Shown: positions 1-4,890 of the stretch, piece after piece
Position numbering within the stretch: the first letter of the stretch is position 1
How the letters are laid out: each line of letters starts with the position of its first letter
From: an uncultured Eggerthellaceae bacterium
GTDB taxonomy: Bacteria > Actinomycetota > Coriobacteriia > Coriobacteriales > Eggerthellaceae
Assembly (NCBI GenBank): GCA_934645125.1
Contig: CAKUDT010000122.1
Location: 1-5,075, forward strand
DNA: 5,075 nucleotides
Direction: 5' to 3'
Notes under the pieces: generated by a model
The model's database searches: none
Seen by the model: the letters and a program-made list of their open reading frames with translations, nothing else
What the model was told of the DNA's origin: nothing
Program-made: the position numbers and the translations under genes

Positions 1-648
1 TACGGCCAGACGAAAACCATGCTCGAACGTATTCTGACCGACCTCTACCTTGGTGACAACGAATGGAACGTGGTGCTGCTGCGTTATTTCAACCCCATCG
101 GTGCGCACGAAAGCGGCCTGATCGGCGAAGACCCCAAGGGTATTCCCAACAACCTGGTGCCTTACGTTGCCCAGGTAGCCGTGGGAAAACTGCAGCGCGT
201 GGGCGTGTTCGGCAACGACTACCCCACCCCCGACGGCACGGGCGTGCGCGACTACATTCACGTTGTTGACCTGGCGCGCGGCCATGTGGCGGCGCTCAAG
301 TGGATGGCGGGCGAAGTGGGCACCGGCGAGCCGCTGGGCCTGGGATCCATTGCAGGCGAAGCCGCCGCAGACGGAAGCCGCCGTGGCGTGGGCATTTTCA
401 ACCTGGGCACCGGCAAGGGCTCAAGCGTGCTCGACATCATCCACGCATACGAAAAAGCCTGCAGGAAGACCATCCCGTACGAGATAATGCCTCGTCGCGA
501 GGGCGATATTGCTACGTGCTATGCCGCTTGCGATAAGGCACGCGAAGAGATGGGCTGGGTCGCCGAATACGACTTGGAGCGCATGTGCGCCGACAGCTGG
601 CGTTGGCAGAGCATGAACCCCGACGGATATCGTGGCGCAGAGGCGTAA
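1..648 (+). CDS. galE: UDP-glucose 4-epimerase, C-terminal part (5' end outside window)
   Basis: This is the C-terminal 215 residues of a short-chain dehydrogenase-type NAD-dependent epimerase that interconverts UDP-glucose and UDP-galactose in the cytoplasm (Leloir pathway, sugar-nucleotide supply). The open frame runs in from the left edge. Its first five residues are YGQTK, the catalytic YxxxK motif, so the Rossmann NAD-binding half lies outside the window; the Met at base 19 is internal, not a start. Visible family motifs are RYFNPIGAH (residues 28-36 of the fragment), GVRDYIHVVDLARGH (81-95), FNLGTGKGSSVLD (133-145) and the substrate-binding RREGD (165-169). E. coli GalE has about 190 residues from the catalytic Tyr onward; here there are 215. 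The extra roughly 22 residues lie at about 103-129 (GEVGTGEPLGLGSIAGE and following), before the FNLG motif. The gene ends in TAA 46 bp from the stop of the convergent hydrolase. Identification is firm; whether it acts on UDP-Glc/Gal only or also on N-acetylated sugars cannot be told. Confidence 0.95.
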   Translation, partial: YGQTKTMLERILTDLYLGDNEWNVVLLRYFNPIGAHESGLIGEDPKGIPNNLVPYVAQVAVGKLQRVGVFGNDYPTPDGTGVRDYIHVVDLARGHVAALKWMAGEVGTGEPLGLGSIAGEAAADGSRRGVGIFNLGTGKGSSVLDIIHAYEKACRKTIPYEIMPRREGDIATCYAACDKAREEMGWVAEYDLERMCADSWRWQSMNPDGYRGAEA

Positions 649-694
649 AGCGCGCGGCAGGCAGCAGACGTCAGGCAGCGAGCCGCTTCACAAC
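649..694. other. Convergent intergenic gap galE / MBL hydrolase
   Basis: A 46-bp gap between two stop codons. It contains a direct repeat CAGGCAGC (658-665 and 672-679) flanked by GCGGC/GCCGC, but no T-tract on either strand, so no intrinsic terminator can be supported. Termination may be by another mechanism, or the two transcripts may overlap. Confidence 0.5.
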
Positions 695-1438
695 CTAATA
701 CGGCAGTTCCACGCGAATCGCGTCTCCCACCAGGGACTTTAACGTTGCCGCAAAGCGTTCGCCGCAATCGGCGTCGCCCGCAACCGTCCCGTAATGCTCG
801 GGAATCGCCAGCTTCGGTGCAGGGCTCATTCCCGCTACAAGCGCTGCCGCTTCTTGCGCCGTAGTGGTATACGTGCCTCCCGCGGGAACGCACACAACGT
901 CACATATCACGGCACGCGCTTCAGGCGTGTTATCGGTGTCGCCGCACACGTACACGCGCACACCCGCAAGCTCCACCACGTAACCGACCCACTGGTTCGC
1001 GCGCGGATGAAACTGCTTGTTCATGTTGTATGCCGCAACCACCTGAGTAGAAAATCCTGCAATTTCGTAGCTTTCACCAGGCACAACGGAAACAACGCGA
1101 TTCGCTGGAACGCCTGCAGCCACCATTTCGCCCACGGTATCCTCCGGCGCCGCGAACCACGTATCCGCATTCGCAACCGTATTCAGGCTTGCGGGGTCAA
1201 GGTGGTCGTAATGGCTATGCGTCACCAACACGAGCGATGCATCATGGGGCGCCCCTTCAACATGAAACGGATCAACGTAAACAACGCGCGGCACGCCCTG
1301 CGCTGCATCATCGTAACATGCGATCTTGTCATGCACGCCACCACTCGCGCACGCGTCGCTGCTCACGCGCACGCTACTATGCTCATTAATGTAAAGCGAA
1401 ATGTCCTGATATGAAATTTCCCGCGGCGAAAAAGTCAT
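695..1438 (-). CDS. MBL-fold metal-dependent hydrolase (UlaG-like, COG2220)
   Basis: A 247-residue metallo-beta-lactamase-fold hydrolase, predicted cytoplasmic, with no signal peptide. Metal-ligand motifs are all present: HSHYDH (residues 74-79, the HxHxDH motif), YNMNKQFHP (137-145), GDTD (166-169) and PEHYG (213-217, with His215 as the distal ligand); GGTYTTTAQEA (187-197) is typical of this subgroup. Relatives include L-ascorbate-6-phosphate lactonase UlaG and many proteins of unknown substrate, so no specific reaction is assigned. The start is ATG at 1438 because a GGGAGG Shine-Dalgarno sits 7 nt upstream (1446-1451). An in-frame ATG at 1456 would place that site inside the gene. Odd feature: between the N-terminal beta strands and the YVDPFHV strand (54-60) there are about 25 extra residues (roughly 27-50, with Cys30 and Cys41), where relatives usually have a short turn. 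The gene is convergent with galE and divergent from the symporter. Fold and metal dependence are confident; the substrate is unknown. Confidence 0.92.
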   Translation of the reverse strand: MTFSPREISYQDISLYINEHSSVRVSSDACASGGVHDKIACYDDAAQGVPRVVYVDPFHVEGAPHDASLVLVTHSHYDHLDPASLNTVANADTWFAAPEDTVGEMVAAGVPANRVVSVVPGESYEIAGFSTQVVAAYNMNKQFHPRANQWVGYVVELAGVRVYVCGDTDNTPEARAVICDVVCVPAGGTYTTTAQEAAALVAGMSPAPKLAIPEHYGTVAGDADCGERFAATLKSLVGDAIRVELPY

Positions 1439-1445
1439 AGTGCAA

Positions 1446-1451
1446 CCTCCC
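1446..1451 (-). promoter_or_regulatory. Ribosome binding site of the MBL hydrolase
   Basis: On the minus strand this reads GGGAGG, 7 nt before the ATG at 1438. It fixes the start and excludes the upstream in-frame ATG at 1456. Confidence 0.85.
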
Positions 1452-1521
1452 AGCAATTCAACTTCCCCTGGTTTACCTGCTCTTATGTACGTTTCATCTT
1501 ACCAACTTCCTGCCCACCTTA

Positions 1522-1545
1522 CGCCAAAAACCGCACAGCTTGGCG
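1522..1545. promoter_or_regulatory. Inverted repeat CGCCAA-N12-TTGGCG, possible operator
   Basis: Perfect 6-bp arms (1522-1527 and 1540-1545) separated by 12 bp, in the divergent region between the hydrolase and the symporter leader. The sequence GCCAAAAA occurs in the left half (1523-1530) and again at 1574-1581, directly before the candidate -10 element; a related GGCGAAAAA lies at 1542-1550. The arrangement looks like a dimeric regulator site, but no known box was recognised and 6-bp arms can arise by chance. Confidence 0.35.
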
Positions 1546-1582
1546 AAAAACTTTGTTACATCCTCTTTTCAGAGCCAAAAAG

Positions 1583-1590
1583 TATGATAT
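1583..1590 (+). promoter_or_regulatory. Candidate -10 element of the leader transcript
   Basis: TATGATAT contains a good -10 hexamer (TATGAT, 1583-1588). No convincing -35 lies at 16-18 bp; the nearest TTG-containing hexamer, TTGTTA at 1553-1558, is 24 bp upstream. If this element is used, transcription would start near 1595-1597, only a few bases before the ATG at 1600, giving a nearly leaderless mRNA for the small ORF. Such mRNAs are common in actinobacteria. Confidence 0.35.
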
Positions 1591-1599
1591 GGTGCGCCC

Positions 1600-1767
1600 A
1601 TGTTCAATTTCGCTTCACATATCACTGCAGGAGAAGCCGCTGGCGCTATCACGTGCGCCCGCCGTGCGGAGCAGTGTTCCGAAGCCGCCGGTGCCGTTAT
1701 GCGCGCTCGCTGGGCCGAGCAGTGTCAGGCAGCGGCATCGTTATCCTATTTGTATTTTCGATATTAA
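1600..1767 (+). CDS. Putative 55-codon small ORF / leader peptide with internal repeat
   Basis: An ATG-initiated 55-codon ORF ending in TAA followed directly by TAG. Residues 12-27 (EAAGAITCARRAEQCS) and 28-43 (EAAGAVMRARWAEQCQ) are a tandem repeat with 11 of 16 residues identical. Three of the first five repeat codons differ only at synonymous third positions, which favours translation. The C-terminal tail, LSYLYFRY, is rich in Tyr and Phe. There is no Shine-Dalgarno; the candidate -10 is so close that a near-leaderless mRNA is plausible. The stop codon overlaps the 5' arm of an intrinsic terminator (1766-1798), and the sodium:solute symporter starts about 215 bp beyond it. It could be an attenuator leader peptide for the symporter, a free-standing small protein with its own terminator, or an untranslated structured RNA. 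I do not recognise the peptide; it has three Cys (19, 26, 42), no signal peptide and no hydrophobic membrane segment. Confidence 0.45.
   Translation: MFNFASHITAGEAAGAITCARRAEQCSEAAGAVMRARWAEQCQAAASLSYLYFRY
1633..1728 (+). repeat. Two-copy 48-bp tandem repeat
   Basis: Copy 1 is 1633-1680 and copy 2 is 1681-1728, immediately adjacent and in the same reading frame of the small ORF. By hand alignment 34 of 48 bases match without gaps. Both copies begin GAAGCCGC and carry GAGCAGTGT near the end. Each copy can also form a 5-bp hairpin with an 8-nt loop at the same place: 1642-1646 with 1655-1659, and 1690-1694 with 1703-1707, the second using two G-U pairs. CGTTAT recurs at about 1738-1744, a possible remnant of a third unit. 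Confidence 0.75.
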
Positions 1768-1798
1768 TAGCACGCGGGTTTTTCCGGTGCTATTTTTT
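1766..1798 (+). terminator. Intrinsic terminator at the end of the leader ORF
   Basis: AATAGCAC (1766-1773) pairs perfectly with GTGCTATT (1787-1794). An inner CGG/CCG (1775-1777 with 1784-1786) continues the stem after a single bulged G, closing a GTTTTT loop, and a run of six T (1793-1798) follows. This is a textbook Rho-independent terminator on the plus strand. It begins within the TAA stop of the small ORF and lies upstream of the symporter, so it either ends a small independent transcript or acts as an attenuator for the symporter. Confidence 0.85.
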
Positions 1799-2002
1799 AT
1801 ATCCCCATTCCCGCGTGCATTGTTGTCTTTTGCCTGATAGAAGCCGTTTTCGTTACGAATTCAGCCTACAGGCTTCGCGCTGGCGCGCCTCTTTCAAAGA
1901 ACCCCTGCCGCCCTTCAACAATTCAGCGAAGGCGGCACAGGCAAGGCGGTGGCGCGAATCCCAGCATCCGCAGCGCCGCAGTGCTGCACTCCAACAAAAG
2001 GA
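1799..2002 (+). other. Non-coding leader between terminator and symporter
   Basis: About 200 bp with no supported gene. A weak sigma-70-like pair is visible (TTGCCT at 1830-1835, 17-bp spacer, TTACGA at 1853-1858) that could give the symporter its own promoter downstream of the terminator; the -10 match is poor. A stem-loop at 1906-1937 is listed separately. No T-box core, glycine-riboswitch core or other riboswitch consensus known to me was recognised. Confidence 0.4.
1906..1937 (+). other. Stem-loop in the symporter 5' leader
   Basis: TGCCGCCCTTC (1906-1916) pairs with GAAGGCGGCA (1928-1937): ten base pairs with one bulged C and an 11-nt loop. There is no following T-tract, so it is not a terminator. 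The 3'-arm core AAGGCGG occurs a second time at 1943-1949, so the 5' arm could pair with either copy, giving two mutually exclusive folds about 75 nt before the start codon. Confidence 0.5.
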
Positions 2003-2007
2003 AAGGA
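2003..2007 (+). promoter_or_regulatory. Ribosome binding site of the symporter
   Basis: AAGGA, 6 nt before GTG at 2014. It supports GTG 2014 over the in-frame GTG at 1981, which has no such site and would add 11 polar residues before the first membrane helix. Confidence 0.8.
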
Positions 2008-2013
2008 TCCATT

Positions 2014-3654
2014 GTGATTGCAAAGATATGTTTAGTCGTCATCTTTTTCGGCGTGGCCATAGGCGTGGGCATTTACTGCCGCAAATACGCCAACGGCGTT
2101 GACGGCTTTGTTTTGGGCGGAAGAAACGTGGGCGCCTGGATGAGCGCTTTCGCCTTTGGCACCAGCTACTTCAGCGCCGTTGTTTTCGTGGGATACGCAG
2201 GCCAGTTCGGTTGGAAATACGGCTTGGCAGCATTTTGGGCCGGCCTGGGCAACGCTGTTTTGGGCTCGCTTATTGCCTGGTGGGTGCTGGGTCCGCGCAC
2301 GCGCGAAATGACGCACCGCATTGGCGCCACCACCATGCCGGAATTCTTCGGCAAGCGTTATAACTCCCGGGCGCTGCGCATTGCGGCGGCGGCCATCATC
2401 TTTGTGTTCCTGATTCCCTACACGGCGTCGGTCTATAACGGACTGTCGCGCCTGTTCGGCATGGCATTCGGGCTGCCTTACGAAGCGTGCGTCATTGCAA
2501 TGGCGGTTATCACCTGCGTTTATGTGGTGGTCGGCGGCTATATGGCCACCGTGGTGAACGACTTTTTGCAGGGTATTGTCATGCTTATCGGCATTACGGC
2601 CGTTATCTTCGCTGTGATGAACGCAAACGGCGGCTTCATGGAGGCCATAACAACGCTTTCCCAGGTCAGCGACGGAAGCGGCTTCCAGGGCGTATTCACC
2701 AGCATGTTCGGCCCCGACCCTGCAAATCTTTTGGGCGTGGTCATTTTGACGTCGCTGGGCACGTGGGGCCTTCCGCAAATGGTGCAGAAGTTCTACGCCA
2801 TTAAAGACGGCCCCGCCATTAAGCAGGGCGCCATTATTTCCACGCTGTTTGCCATTATCGTGTCGGGCGGTTGCTACTTCCTGGGCGGCTTCGGTCGCCT
2901 CTACGGCGACCAGATTGACTACACCGCCGCCGAAACGCCCGTGTTCGACTCAATTGTTCCCACCATGCTGTCCACTCTGCCTGAGTTGCTGATTGGCCTG
3001 GTCATTGTGCTGGTTTTGTCCGCGTCCATGTCCACGCTGGCGGGCCTTGTGCTGAACAGCTCGTCCACGCTGACCCTGGATCTTATCGAGGGCAACATTG
3101 TGAAAAACATGGACGAAAAGCGCCGCATCCGTTACATGCGCGCGTTCATTGTAGTGTTCATCGCCATTTCTGCCGGCATCGCACTGGTGCAATACCACTC
3201 CACCATCACGTGGATTGCCCAGCTCATGGGCATTTCGTGGGGTGCGCTTTCCGGCGCATTCATTGGCCCGTACCTGTGGGGCCTTTACAGCGGAAAAGTG
3301 TCGAAGGCATCGGTATGGACCAGCTTCATTTTTGCCATTGTGCTGACCACGGGCAATATGCTGATTGGCTTGGCAGGCCTTACGCCTGCGCTGCAGAGCG
3401 CAGTTGCCGGCATTCCCATTGTTTCGTGGGTGTTCGCGAATGGGCTGAACTGCGGCGCGTTTGCTATGATTGCGTCGATTGTCATTGTGCCGCTTGTGAG
3501 CGTTTTCACGAAGGCCGAGCCGTTCGAAATCAACCCGCCAACAGGCACTTCGGGCACCGACCGCGAATTTGCGAAGAGCATTGAGGGCGCACCAGCCGCT
3601 CCCCTGCCGGCCGAAGTCACGTCTGCCGATGCCGTGAGTGGCACGCGGAAGTAG
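2014..3654 (+). CDS. Sodium:solute symporter (SSS family, LeuT fold)
   Basis: A 546-residue integral membrane protein of the SSS family (TC 2.A.21), which couples inward Na+ flow to uptake of a small organic solute across the cytoplasmic membrane. Length and the many hydrophobic segments fit the usual 13-helix architecture. Landmarks are the N-terminal helix (1-21), the GGRNVG turn (35-40), the TSYFSA region of the broken first core helix (50-55), TMPEFFGKRYNS (107-118), the helix pair with VVGGYMATVVNDFLQGIVMLIG (172-193), GTWGLPQMVQKFYAIKD (249-265), and ASMSTLAGLVLNSSS (337-351). The last aligns with the AxMST segment of PutP that provides Na2-site Ser/Thr residues. The last 45 or so residues form a hydrophilic Pro/Ala-rich cytoplasmic tail. 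The start is GTG with AAGGA 6 nt upstream. The substrate cannot be assigned: the family covers proline, pantothenate, sugars, monocarboxylates and others. A long structured leader containing a terminator precedes the gene, and a probably bidirectional terminator follows. Confidence 0.93.
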   Translation: MIAKICLVVIFFGVAIGVGIYCRKYANGVDGFVLGGRNVGAWMSAFAFGTSYFSAVVFVGYAGQFGWKYGLAAFWAGLGNAVLGSLIAWWVLGPRTREMTHRIGATTMPEFFGKRYNSRALRIAAAAIIFVFLIPYTASVYNGLSRLFGMAFGLPYEACVIAMAVITCVYVVVGGYMATVVNDFLQGIVMLIGITAVIFAVMNANGGFMEAITTLSQVSDGSGFQGVFTSMFGPDPANLLGVVILTSLGTWGLPQMVQKFYAIKDGPAIKQGAIISTLFAIIVSGGCYFLGGFGRLYGDQIDYTAAETPVFDSIVPTMLSTLPELLIGLVIVLVLSASMSTLAGLVLNSSSTLTLDLIEGNIVKNMDEKRRIRYMRAFIVVFIAISAGIALVQYHSTITWIAQLMGISWGALSGAFIGPYLWGLYSGKVSKASVWTSFIFAIVLTTGNMLIGLAGLTPALQSAVAGIPIVSWVFANGLNCGAFAMIASIVIVPLVSVFTKAEPFEINPPTGTSGTDREFAKSIEGAPAAPLPAEVTSADAVSGTRK

Positions 3655-3831
3655 ACGCTGCGGGAAGGCGCGGGGCTTGCTTGCCGGTGTCGGAACGCGA
3701 CATGCCGGACCGCGGCTCCGCGCTGCGGGCGCTGGAGCCGGGCGTGTACGAGCGCTGCACGCGGCAGCCACGCCCCCACAAGCAACGGCCACACCAGCAG
3801 TAACAACCACACCATAAGGCTGCAAGAACCC
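3655..3831. other. Hairpin-rich non-coding region after the symporter
   Basis: No gene is supported here. Three hairpins lie in succession. CCGGTGTCG (3684-3692) pairs with CGACA plus CCGG (3698-3708), with a 2-nt bulge and 5-nt loop. CGGCTCC (3713-3719) pairs with GGAGCCG (3734-3740). GGGCGTG (3740-3746) pairs with CACGCCC (3769-3775), enclosing GCTGC-acgcg-GCAGC (3754-3768). None has a T-tract. Together with the following terminator they make a structured 3' untranslated region. Confidence 0.5.
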
Positions 3832-3879
3832 GAGAAGGGGAAGATGCCGCACCGGGCACCTTCCCCTTCTCTTGCGTTT
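3832..3879. terminator. Long, probably bidirectional intrinsic terminator
   Basis: Bases 3832-3848 pair with 3855-3871 over 17 positions with one A-C mismatch (3844/3859) and a 6-nt loop. On the plus strand the stem is followed by TTGCGTTTG; on the minus strand by GGGTTCTTG. Both tails are only moderately T-rich. It sits between the convergent symporter and modD genes and probably ends both transcripts. Confidence 0.75.
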
Positions 3880-3967
3880 GAACTTTGACGCACAGCGCCG
3901 CAGGCGCCTGGTGCACCGGCCTATCGGAACCCACGCAACATAAACAACCTGCGCACAAAACCAGCCG
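3872..3967. other. 3' region of modD, no gene
   Basis: Between the modD stop and the shared terminator. It holds a short hairpin GCGCC-gca-GGCGC (3895-3907) without a T-tract and the palindrome GGTGCACC nearby. No ORF is supported. Confidence 0.45.
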
Positions 3968-4813
3968 TTACGCAGGCAAAATACGTGCGCTCATGTCAAG
4001 CGGCGCGGCCGAGAACGGCGCCGTGGTAGCCAGGCCATCCACACCCGTGGCCGCATATGCCGCAGCATTTTTCGCATTGATGCCACCTGCCGCAATCAGC
4101 GTGCAGTGCGGATCGATTTCGCGCAGCTCCGCAACTAAAGCCGCCAGCTCATCAGCGGGAATCTTGTCGAACTGACTGCCATCAACGCCAGCGCGCGCCA
4201 ACGCACGTGCCTGGTCGGCGTCGGCTTCCACGAACAGCTTCTTCTCAATGCACTTGCTACGCAAGCTCGGCAGCGCTTCCAAGAACGCGTCGAAGCCGCC
4301 CATAAGGCGTGTGTGGTTGTCGAATACCAGCACCGTTTCAGAGAGCCCCAATCGATGCGGGAAGGCGCCACCCGCCGTAACCGCTTTCGTGAGCAGGTCT
4401 TTTACACCGGGCATGCTTTTGCGCGTGGTGAGCACTTCGCATGCGGGGTTCGCGGATTTCGCAGCGCTCACCAAGTTGTGCGTTTTCGTGGCAACGGCGC
4501 TGCAGTGGTCAAGCAGGTTCAGGCAGACTTTCCACGCCTTATGCAGCGCGCCGGCAGGACCCACCGCCACCAGCAAAATGGTACCCGCGACAACTTGCTC
4601 GCCCGATGGAACAAGCGACTCCACTTCTGCACCTAAATGCTGCAATACGCGTGCGGCTTCTTCCGTAGCGCATACCGTGGCGTCCTCGCGCGTGAAAAAC
4701 TCGATGCGCGCCGGCTTGTCGCTAATGCCAAGCATTTGCGTGGTCAAATCGATATACGGAACATCCTCGGCAATAAGCTGGTCAATGCGTGCATCCGAAA
4801 TAACTACATCCAT
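3968..4813 (-). CDS. modD: ModD-like protein (nicotinate-nucleotide pyrophosphorylase homologue)
   Basis: A 281-residue cytoplasmic protein homologous to quinolinate phosphoribosyltransferase (NadC), best matching the ModD branch found with molybdate-transport genes. Residues 1-110 form the N-terminal alpha/beta sandwich; the barrel follows. Conserved motifs are TTRKSMPG (129-136, with Arg131 and Lys132 at the phosphate-binding site), HRLGLSETVLVFDNH (153-167), VEAD (195-198), QFDK (214-217) and AAGGIN (241-246). In NadC the segment before DNH is usually LIKDNH, with a Lys that contacts substrate. Here it is LVFDNH, so that Lys is replaced, as expected of ModD rather than a true NadC. Start is ATG 4813 with GGGAGG 5 nt upstream (4819-4824). 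Its biochemical reaction is uncertain; a role in molybdenum use is inferred from family association. No modABC genes are visible here. A divergent NadC is the alternative, less likely because of the missing Lys and the HRLGLSETVLVF signature. Confidence 0.85.
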   Translation of the reverse strand: MDVVISDARIDQLIAEDVPYIDLTTQMLGISDKPARIEFFTREDATVCATEEAARVLQHLGAEVESLVPSGEQVVAGTILLVAVGPAGALHKAWKVCLNLLDHCSAVATKTHNLVSAAKSANPACEVLTTRKSMPGVKDLLTKAVTAGGAFPHRLGLSETVLVFDNHTRLMGGFDAFLEALPSLRSKCIEKKLFVEADADQARALARAGVDGSQFDKIPADELAALVAELREIDPHCTLIAAGGINAKNAAAYAATGVDGLATTAPFSAAPLDMSARILPA

Positions 4814-4818
4814 TGCTA

Positions 4819-4824
4819 CCTCCC
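4819..4824 (-). promoter_or_regulatory. Ribosome binding site of modD
   Basis: GGGAGG on the minus strand, 5 nt before ATG 4813; the same sequence as the site of the MBL hydrolase. Confidence 0.85.
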
Positions 4825-4854
4825 GTTTATGGAAACTTTTGAGGCTATGGTATC

Positions 4855-4890
4855 ACGAACGCGCGCTGGGCGCGAAAGAGGAGCGTTCGT
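4855..4890. promoter_or_regulatory. Inverted repeat upstream of modD, possible operator
   Basis: ACGAACGC (4855-4862) and GCGTTCGT (4883-4890) are perfect 8-bp arms around a 20-bp spacer, which itself contains GCGC-tgg-GCGC (4863-4873). It lies 42-77 bp upstream of the modD start, in the expected promoter area. No T-tract follows on either strand, so it is not a typical terminator. It does not resemble the ModE box (ATCG/TATATA type). No confident -35/-10 pair was found. Confidence 0.4.

Noticed and set aside
794..1414. 206-codon plus-strand ORF opposite the MBL hydrolase
   Set aside because: It is antisense to a well-supported gene with all metal motifs; its translation is Arg/His-rich with no family likeness.
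1439..1456. ATG at 1456 as hydrolase start
   Set aside because: The GGGAGG ribosome site lies between it and the ATG at 1438, so 1438 is the natural start.
1553..1837. 94-codon plus-strand ORF overlapping the small leader ORF
   Set aside because: It reads through the terminator at 1766-1798. The 55-codon frame has the internal repeat and stops exactly at the terminator.
1981..2013. Upstream GTG (1981) as symporter start
   Set aside because: It has no Shine-Dalgarno and would put the good AAGGA site inside the gene; GTG 2014 leads directly into the first membrane helix.
1583..2013. T-box or known riboswitch upstream of the symporter
   Set aside because: No T-box core sequence or other riboswitch consensus known to me was found. 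The element remains unclassified.
1440..2102. 220-codon plus-strand ORF across the intergenic region
   Set aside because: It runs through a strong intrinsic terminator and into the symporter in another frame. The product is Arg/Ser/Cys-rich and has no ribosome site.
3702..3803. 33-codon plus-strand ORF (begins MPDRGSALRALEPG)
   Set aside because: No ribosome site; it lies wholly within overlapping hairpins, and nothing beyond an open frame supports it.
3285..3893. 202-codon minus-strand ORF and the overlapping 2950-3852 frame
   Set aside because: Antisense to the symporter and crossing the bidirectional terminator; the composition is typical of shadow frames.
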